Positions 57,670 through 64,000 of a stretch of 64,000 nt of DNA are shown piece by piece. The DNA lies in the NCBI GenBank assembly GCA_905234625.1, contig CAJOIC010000002.1:1-64000 (forward strand), in the 5' to 3' direction. Below the pieces are notes generated by a model. It was not told the origin of the DNA. It did no database searches and was given only the letters and a program-made list of their open reading frames with translations. Position 1 is the first letter of the stretch. Each line of letters starts with the position of its first letter. Origin of the DNA: an uncultured Oscillospiraceae bacterium (GTDB taxonomy: Bacteria > Bacillota > Clostridia > Oscillospirales > Oscillospiraceae). Position numbers and translations under genes: made by a program.

Positions 57670-58964
57670 CACGCTATCAGGAGGAATATAAGCGCAAGCT
57701 CGTTACCGTGGAGGAGGCTCTCTCGAAGCTCAAGACCGGCGACGTTATCGGAACCAGCCAATGCGCCAACGAGCCCACGGCGATCTTCGATCAGATGCAC
57801 ACCTTGCATGGGAAGATCGGTCCCGTGAAGATGTACGGTCCCATGTGCTTCCTGCCCCATGAGTTCATGCTTGATCCCAAGTACCACGACACCTTCAACA
57901 TGGACGTGGCCTTCCTCATGGGGGACACCCGGAAGAGTCACGCCATGGGCGCTCTCAACTACTATCCCACGGATCTGCACAACGGCCCCTCCCGCTGGAT
58001 GAGCGTGAACGACGTGAACGTCTTCATCACGGCGGCGACGCCCATGGATAAGCACGGATACATGAAGATCCCCCTGTGCCTCATCCACGAGAAGGCGTTT
58101 TTCGAGGCCGCGGACACGGTCATCGTCCAGGTGAACGCGAATCTGCCGGACGTCTGGGGGGACACGGAGATTCATGTGTCCGAGGTGGACTGGATCGTGG
58201 AGGCGGACTCGCCCCTGCCGTACCTGCCCGAGAGCCATCCTGACGAGACAGAGAAGATCATCGGAGGCTATATCTCCGAGCTCATCCATGACGGGGATTG
58301 CATCCAGCTTGGCATCGGCGGCATCCCGGACGCGGCGGCCCAGTCCCTCATGGACAAGCACGACCTGGGCGTCCACTCCGAGATGATCACAAACTCCATG
58401 GTGGACCTGGTGGAGGCCGGAGTCATCACCGGCAGGAAGAAGACCCTGCACCAGGGGAAGATCGTGGGGGCCTTCGCCTTCGGCACCCAGCGGCTTTACG
58501 ACATGCTGGACTGCAATCCCGGGGTCATGCTCCGGCGGGGAGATTTCGTGAACGATCCCTGGGTCATCGCCCAGAACGATAACTTCGTGTCCGTGAACTC
58601 CTGCCTGTCGGTGGATCTGACGGGACAGGTCTGCTCCGAGTCCATCGGCTCCCGGCAGTATTCCGGCACCGGCGGGCAGTCTGATATGGCCGTGGGCGCG
58701 GCCCACGCCAAGGGCGGACGGAACTTCATCGCCGCGCCCTCCACACGAAAGGGCGGTACGGTGTCCACCATCACCGCCCAGCTGGCGCCGGGCTCGGTGG
58801 TGAGTCTCAGCCGCAATCAGGTGGACTGCATCGTGACGGAATACGGTGTGGCCTGGCTCAAGGGCCGGAACCTCCGTCAGAGAGCGGAGAATCTCATCGC
58901 CGTGGCCCATCCGGATTTTCGCGCCGAGCTCCGGGAACAGGCGAAAAAGCTTTGTCTTTGGTGA
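57666..58964 (+). CDS. Acetyl-CoA hydrolase/transferase family CoA-transferase (4-hydroxybutyrate/butyrate:acetyl-CoA type)
   Basis: LGIGGIPDAAAQSL, LGVHSEMITNSMVDL, SRQYSGTGGQSDM. Confidence 0.9.
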   Translation: MTRYQEEYKRKLVTVEEALSKLKTGDVIGTSQCANEPTAIFDQMHTLHGKIGPVKMYGPMCFLPHEFMLDPKYHDTFNMDVAFLMGDTRKSHAMGALNYYPTDLHNGPSRWMSVNDVNVFITAATPMDKHGYMKIPLCLIHEKAFFEAADTVIVQVNANLPDVWGDTEIHVSEVDWIVEADSPLPYLPESHPDETEKIIGGYISELIHDGDCIQLGIGGIPDAAAQSLMDKHDLGVHSEMITNSMVDLVEAGVITGRKKTLHQGKIVGAFAFGTQRLYDMLDCNPGVMLRRGDFVNDPWVIAQNDNFVSVNSCLSVDLTGQVCSESIGSRQYSGTGGQSDMAVGAAHAKGGRNFIAAPSTRKGGTVSTITAQLAPGSVVSLSRNQVDCIVTEYGVAWLKGRNLRQRAENLIAVAHPDFRAELREQAKKLCLW

Positions 58965-59101
58965 ATCGGATAAACGATTGCTCCGGGAAGCGAAAAGCCT
59001 CCCGGAGCTGATTATTCCGGCGCTCTTTAGGAAAAGTAACGTTACCGGGCTTCCACTCTTGTGAATAGCGGGGATTCTGTGCGAGTGTAAAGCTCTTTTT
59101 G

Positions 59102-59129
59102 GGTACTTTTTCGTTCAAGAAAAAGTACC
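59102..59129. repeat. Inverted repeat overlapping the stop codon of the 59115 CDS
   Basis: GGTACTTTTTC-GTTCAA-GAAAAAGTACC. Confidence 0.75.
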
Positions 59130-60476
59130 AAGATAGCGGGCGATCTCCGCCTCCGCGTCCCATACGAGGCGATCCTCGTCGATCCCGGCAAGATGTCCGT
59201 CCTCCACAACGACCCGTCCGTTCACGACGGTGGTATCGACCGGCCCCTTGAGCCCTACGGTACACAGCACGGCCTTGGGGTCCCGGCAGGCGCCGACGAG
59301 CTCCAGCCGGTCCTTCCGCAGCAGGAAGAAGTCCGCGCACTTGCCTGCCTCCAAGCTCCCGATCTCGCGCTCCCGGCCCAGCAAACGCGCGCCGCCTACG
59401 GTGGCCATTTTCAGGATGTCGTACCCGGTGGGCGCTCGGTCCCCGGATGTCAGGCGATGCAGCAGATAGCACACCCGCATCTCCTCCAGGAGGTTCGAGC
59501 CGTCGTTCGAGGCGCTGCCGTCCACGCCGAGACCCACCGGCACGCCCGCCGCCAGTAGCTCCGGGATCCGCGCCGTGCCGGAGGAGAGCTTCATATTGGA
59601 AACGGGACAGTGACAGACCCCGGTGCCGGTCCTCCCCAGCAGGCAGATCTCCTCGTCGTTGAAGTGGATGCCATGGGCGTACCAAACGTCCGGTCCCAGC
59701 CAGCCCAGGGTCTCCATGTACGCCAGGGGGCGCATGCCCACGGTCTCCAGGGTGTACCGCTCCTCGTCCTTCGTCTCGCACAGGTGAGTGTGCAGGCGCA
59801 CGCCCAGGGACCGGGCCAGCTTCGCGCTCTCCCGAAGGAGCGTCTCGGACACGGAAAACGGAGAGCAGGGGGCCAGAGCCACCCGGCGCAGGGAGCCGAA
59901 GGCGGGGGCGTGGTATCGCTCCACGGCGTCCCGGCTGTCCCGCAGGATGTCGTCAACCGGCTGGACCACGCTGTCCGGCGGCAGACCTCCGTCCTTTTTC
60001 GAGAGGTCCATGCTCCCCCGGGAAAAGTGCATCCGCACGCCCATCCGCTCCGCCGCCGCGGCCTGGGCCCCCAGAAGGTCCCCGGCGTCCCTGGGAAAGA
60101 CGTAGTGGTGGTCGAATACGGTGGTGCAGCCGTTTTTCATGAGCTCCCCGATGCCCGCGAGGCTGGAGAGATACACCGTGTCCTCGTTCATTCCCTTCCA
60201 GACCTCGTACAGGGCGACGAGCCAGGGGAAGAGCTCCAGACTCTGCACCTGGGGCAGGTTGCGGGAGAAGAGCTGGTACAGGTGGTGATGCGTGTTCACT
60301 AGACCGGGATAGCACAGCATCCCCCGTCCGTCTATCACCCGGTCCGCCGTAGGCGTCTCCGGTCCGATGGAGCGGATGATGCCGTCCTCGGCGTACAGGT
60401 TCGCGTTTTCATATACCCGGTCGTCTCCGTCGCAGGAGATGAGAGTGTCGATATCCTTCACGAGCAGCGATGCCAT
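59115..60476 (-). CDS. Amidohydrolase (8-oxoguanine deaminase/chlorohydrolase-like)
   Basis: YPGLVNTHHHLYQLFSRNLPQVQSLELFPWL; HTHLCETKDEE; YAHGIHFND; GLGVDGSASNDGSNLLEEMR. Confidence 0.9.
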   Translation of the reverse strand: MASLLVKDIDTLISCDGDDRVYENANLYAEDGIIRSIGPETPTADRVIDGRGMLCYPGLVNTHHHLYQLFSRNLPQVQSLELFPWLVALYEVWKGMNEDTVYLSSLAGIGELMKNGCTTVFDHHYVFPRDAGDLLGAQAAAAERMGVRMHFSRGSMDLSKKDGGLPPDSVVQPVDDILRDSRDAVERYHAPAFGSLRRVALAPCSPFSVSETLLRESAKLARSLGVRLHTHLCETKDEERYTLETVGMRPLAYMETLGWLGPDVWYAHGIHFNDEEICLLGRTGTGVCHCPVSNMKLSSGTARIPELLAAGVPVGLGVDGSASNDGSNLLEEMRVCYLLHRLTSGDRAPTGYDILKMATVGGARLLGREREIGSLEAGKCADFFLLRKDRLELVGACRDPKAVLCTVGLKGPVDTTVVNGRVVVEDGHLAGIDEDRLVWDAEAEIARYLGTFS

Positions 60477-60562
60477 GGCGGGACCTCCGTTTCTTTCCAT
60501 GACCGCAGAGTACCACATTCCGCCGGATCTCACAAGAGAAAGATAGCTTTATTATAAACATA

Positions 60563-60592
60563 TTGACATGGTGGGTTTATGGGTAGTATAAT
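60563..60592 (+). promoter_or_regulatory. Candidate promoter of iscS-iscU-mnmA
   Basis: TTGACA-N18-TATAAT. Confidence 0.75.
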
Positions 60593-60647
60593 GTACTCGC
60601 GGACGGGGGATCGTCCGCGAAAACCCGTGAAACGAGGGATAAGATCC

Positions 60648-61835
60648 ATGTATGTTTACGCAGACAACGCGGCAACGACGCGCACCAGTGAGACGGCTAT
60701 AAACGCGATGCTGCCGTTTTTCCGGGAGACGTACGGAAACGCCTCCTCTCTCCACACCCCGGGCCAGCGGGCGATGGAAGCCCTGGTGGCTGCCCGGGAG
60801 AAGGTCGCTGCGATCCTGAATGCGGACCCGAAGGAGATCTACTTCACCTCCGGCGGCAGCGAGGCGGACAATCAGGCCATCGTATCTGCCGCCCGGAACG
60901 GCGCACGCAGGAACAAGCGCCATATCATCTCCACGGCCTTTGAGCATCACGCCGTGCTGCATACCCTGGACAAGCTGAAAAAGGAGGGGTATGAGATCGA
61001 GCTTCTGGACGTGCACGAAAACGGCGTCGTGACGGCGGAGCAGGTGGCGGCAGCGATCCGGGAGGACACGGCGCTGGTGACGATCATGTTCGCCAACAAC
61101 GAGATCGGAACGCTCCAGCCCATCGCGGAGATCGGCGCGGTATGCCGGGAGCGGGGCGTTCCCTTCCACTGCGACGCGGTGCAGGCCGTGGGGCATGTCC
61201 CCGTGGATGTGAAGGCTCTGAACGTGGATATGCTCTCCCTCTCGGCCCACAAGTTCCACGGCCCCAAGGGCGTGGGCGCCCTGTATGTCCGGAAGGGCAT
61301 CCCCGTGGTGAACATCATCGAGGGCGGCCAGCAGGAGAGAGGCAAACGCGGCGGCACGGAGAATACCCCCGGCATCGTGGGCATGGCAGCGGCCATGGAG
61401 GAGGCCGTCGGGAATCTGGATAAAAGCATCCCCTATGTGACGGCGCTCCGGGAACGGCTCATCGAGGGTCTGTCTCAGATCCCCCACAGCCGACTGAACG
61501 GCGACCGGGACCGCCGTGTCCCCGGAACGGTGAATTTCTGCTTCGAGGGCATCGAGGGCGAGAGCCTTCTGCTGCTTCTGGACGAGAAGGGCGTCGCGGC
61601 GTCCTCCGGCAGCGCGTGTACCTCCGGGTCCCTGGACCCGAGCCATGTGCTGCTGGCCATCGGACTGCCCCACGATGTAGCCCACGGCAGCCTGAGGCTG
61701 AGCATTGACGATGAGAACACTCCGGAGGAGGTCGAACATATCCTTTCGGTCGTTCCCGGCATCGTGGAGTATCTGCGGGATATGTCGCCCATCTGGGACG
61801 AGCTTCAAAAAGGCGAAAAGCCGTACTTGCTCTGA
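60648..61835 (+). CDS. iscS: Cysteine desulfurase (IscS/NifS)
   Basis: YADNAATTRTS, SLSAHKFHGPKGVGALYVRKG, SSGSACTSGS. Confidence 0.95.
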   Translation: MYVYADNAATTRTSETAINAMLPFFRETYGNASSLHTPGQRAMEALVAAREKVAAILNADPKEIYFTSGGSEADNQAIVSAARNGARRNKRHIISTAFEHHAVLHTLDKLKKEGYEIELLDVHENGVVTAEQVAAAIREDTALVTIMFANNEIGTLQPIAEIGAVCRERGVPFHCDAVQAVGHVPVDVKALNVDMLSLSAHKFHGPKGVGALYVRKGIPVVNIIEGGQQERGKRGGTENTPGIVGMAAAMEEAVGNLDKSIPYVTALRERLIEGLSQIPHSRLNGDRDRRVPGTVNFCFEGIEGESLLLLLDEKGVAASSGSACTSGSLDPSHVLLAIGLPHDVAHGSLRLSIDDENTPEEVEHILSVVPGIVEYLRDMSPIWDELQKGEKPYLL

Positions 61836-61871
61836 CGGCAAACTGTGCTATAATCAAGGAGGTTACAGAAA

Positions 61872-62315
61872 ATGGCGCTTTACAGCGATAAGGTCATGGA
61901 TCATTTCCGCAATCCGCGGAATGTGGGAAAGATGGAGGACGCCGACGGGATCGGCGAGGTGGGCAACGCCAAGTGCGGCGATATCATGCGCATGTACATC
62001 AAGGTCGAGGACGATATCATCACGGACGTGAAATTCATCACCTTCGGCTGCGGCAGCGCCATCGCCAGCTCGTCCATGGCGACGGAGATGATCAAGGGCA
62101 TGCCCATCTCGGAGGCTCTGGAGCTGTCGAACAAGGCGGTGACGGAGGCTTTGGACGGGCTTCCCGCCCACAAGCTGCATTGCTCCGTTCTTGCGGAGGA
62201 GGCGGTCCGCGCCGCTGTGAAGGACTACTATGACAAAAACGGGATCGCCTACGATCCCGCCCTTTTCGCGGACTGTGACTGTGCCCACGAGCACGACCAT
62301 GAATCTGAGGATTGA
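61872..62315 (+). CDS. iscU: Fe-S cluster assembly scaffold IscU/NifU-N
   Basis: DHFRNPRNVGKMEDADGIGEVGNAKCGDIMRMYI; FGCGSAIASSSMATEM; LHCSVLAEEA. Confidence 0.95.
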   Translation: MALYSDKVMDHFRNPRNVGKMEDADGIGEVGNAKCGDIMRMYIKVEDDIITDVKFITFGCGSAIASSSMATEMIKGMPISEALELSNKAVTEALDGLPAHKLHCSVLAEEAVRAAVKDYYDKNGIAYDPALFADCDCAHEHDHESED

Positions 62316-62328
62316 GCCGGCGCTGAGG

Positions 62329-62359
62329 CCTCCCGCCGAACACCGGCGGGAGGTTTTTT
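62329..62359 (+). terminator. Terminator-like hairpin abutting the mnmA start codon
   Basis: CCTCCCGCCG-AACAC-CGGCGGGAGG-TTTTTT directly followed by ATG at 62360. Confidence 0.75.
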
Positions 62360-63433
62360 ATGGCTGACAAGGTGATGATCGGCATGTCCGGCGGCGTGGA
62401 TTCCTCCGTGGCGGCGCTGCGGCTGAAGGAGGCGGGCTTCGACTGCGTCGGCGTCACCATGAAGCTCTATACGAACGACGAGCTGGGGCTTCCGGAGCGG
62501 CATACCTGCTGTTCCCTGGACGACGTGGAGGACGCCCGGAGCGCGGCCTTCCGGCTGGGGATGCCGCATTATGTGCTGAACGAGAAGGCTGCCTTCGAGG
62601 AGAAGGTCATACGGCACTTTGTGGAGACGTACGAGGCCGGCGGTACGCCGAACCCGTGCATCGAGTGCAACCGGCACCTGAAATTCTCCGCCATGCTCCA
62701 TCGGGCGGAGGAGCTGGGCTGTGCCTATATCGCCACGGGGCATTATGCCCGGATCGAGCGCCGGGAGGACGGCCGCTGGCTTCTGAAAAAGGGGACCGAC
62801 GCCTCCAAGGACCAGAGCTATGTGCTGTACATGCTGACCCAGGAACAGCTCTCCCGGACAAAGCTCCCCCTGGGGGAGCTCACGAAGCCGGAGGTCCGCC
62901 GGATCGCGGAGGAGCGGGGCCTTCTGAACGCAAAAAAGCATGACAGCCAGGATATCTGTTTCGTGCCGGATGGGGATTACGAGGCTTTCATCCGCCGCTA
63001 TACCGGGAAGGAGTATCCCTCCGGGGATTTCGTGGACGAGGACGGAAACGTCCTGGGGCGGCACCGGGGCCTCATCGCGTACACCGTGGGCCAGCGCCGG
63101 GGCCTGGGTGTCTCGGGCGGACGCCCCCTCTACGTCTGCCGAAAGGATATGAAGAAAAACGCCGTCGTCCTCTCGGACAACGACGCCTTATTCTCAGATA
63201 CGCTGAAGGCCCGGAACGTGAACCTCATTGACCGGGAGCGCATGGACGGTCCTCTTCGCTGCGCGGCAAAGATCCGCTACTCCCATAGTGAGGCTCCCTG
63301 CACCGTCACCCAGACGGGGGAGGACGAGTGGACAGTGGTCTTCGACACGCCCCAGCGGGCCGTGACCGGGGGCCAGGCCGTGGTCCTGTACGACGGAGAC
63401 ACCGTCATCGGCGGCGGCACCATCATCGGATAA
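62360..63433 (+). CDS. mnmA: tRNA-specific 2-thiouridylase MnmA
   Basis: IGMSGGVDSSVAALRLKEAG; GGTPNPCIECNRHLKF; GHYARI; DQSYVLYML; SQDICFVPDGDY. Confidence 0.97.
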   Translation: MADKVMIGMSGGVDSSVAALRLKEAGFDCVGVTMKLYTNDELGLPERHTCCSLDDVEDARSAAFRLGMPHYVLNEKAAFEEKVIRHFVETYEAGGTPNPCIECNRHLKFSAMLHRAEELGCAYIATGHYARIERREDGRWLLKKGTDASKDQSYVLYMLTQEQLSRTKLPLGELTKPEVRRIAEERGLLNAKKHDSQDICFVPDGDYEAFIRRYTGKEYPSGDFVDEDGNVLGRHRGLIAYTVGQRRGLGVSGGRPLYVCRKDMKKNAVVLSDNDALFSDTLKARNVNLIDRERMDGPLRCAAKIRYSHSEAPCTVTQTGEDEWTVVFDTPQRAVTGGQAVVLYDGDTVIGGGTIIG

Positions 63434-63509
63434 GGAGATTTTGATACTGCACCTCGATAAATAGCGAATGGTTTTGTAACGAGGAATAGTAAGAACCGTT
63501 GAATGCGGT

Positions 63510-63545
63510 GCGACCCCGATCCGGAACGGATCGGGGTCGCTTTTT
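63510..63545 (+). terminator. Intrinsic terminator after mnmA
   Basis: GCGACCCCGATCCG-GAA-CGGATCGGGGTCGC-TTTTT. Confidence 0.92.
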
Positions 63546-63564
63546 GCAGTATGGTCCGGGAGGA

Positions 63565-64000
63565 TCACTCCGCCAGAAGGACCTCCAGCGCCGCAAGACG
63601 GGCGCAGATGCAGAAGAGCTTCATGGCGGCACCAAGGGTGTTGACGTCGGGATAGCTGGGAGCGATGCGGATGACATTGTCTTCCGGGTCCTTCCCATAG
63701 GGGAAGGGGGCGCCCGCGCCGGTGAGGGTGAGGCCCGCGTCCTTGCAGAGGGCCACGGTCCGCTTGGCCGTGCCGGGAAGTCCCGTGTAGGCTACGAAGT
63801 ACCCGCCCTTCGGCTCGTGCCAGGAGGCGATGCCCAGCGGCGCGATCTCCATTTGGAGAGTCATGAGGACACAGTCGAACTTGGGAGCCATGATGGCGGC
63901 GTGCTTCTTCATGTGCTGACGGATGCCATCGGCGCTGCGGAAGAAATTGTAATGCCGGAGCTGGTTGATCTTATCATATCCGATGGTCTGGACGCCCATT
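63565..64000 (-). CDS. Class I aminotransferase C-terminal part (5' end outside window)
   Basis: HMKKHAAIMAPKFDCVLMTLQMEIAPLGIASWHEPKGGYFVAYTGLPG...NVIRIAPSYPD. Confidence 0.7.
   Translation of the reverse strand, partial: MGVQTIGYDKINQLRHYNFFRSADGIRQHMKKHAAIMAPKFDCVLMTLQMEIAPLGIASWHEPKGGYFVAYTGLPGTAKRTVALCKDAGLTLTGAGAPFPYGKDPEDNVIRIAPSYPDVNTLGAAMKLFCICARLAALEVLLAE

Overview
The window is a GC-rich, gene-dense chromosomal segment, most likely from a Clostridia/Oscillospiraceae-type Firmicute (inferred from protein content and gene order). The backbone is: ybeY-era-yqzL-recO-mutS2; HPr-uvrC-rsmD-coaD; a reduced dcw cluster from mraZ to ftsZ; a divergent EF-G; rlmB; an aromatic amino acid operon on the minus strand; and iscS-iscU-mnmA. 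Between these are envelope-related accessory loci. Main points of interest: (1) a Dlt-like amino-acyl transfer locus (45.1-56.1 kb) combining an adenylation enzyme, a DltC-like carrier protein, an MBOAT protein and three SGNH/LRR surface proteins with a LysA-like PLP decarboxylase and a left-handed beta-helix acyltransferase; (2) a glycopolymer-type locus (31.0-37.8 kb) with a YidC insertase fused to a CDP-glycerol glycerophosphotransferase-like domain and a nucleotidyltransferase fused to a HisC/CobD-like PLP domain; (3) a P-type ATPase-like protein that has lost its catalytic motifs and whose ORF is split at a G7 tract; (4) an aro operon with a Tyr/Phe-rich leader peptide attenuator, a DAHP synthase with active-site substitutions, and a tyrA interrupted by an in-frame TGA. 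No rRNA, tRNA, CRISPR array or transposase was recognised. All assignments come from reading motifs; no database search was run.
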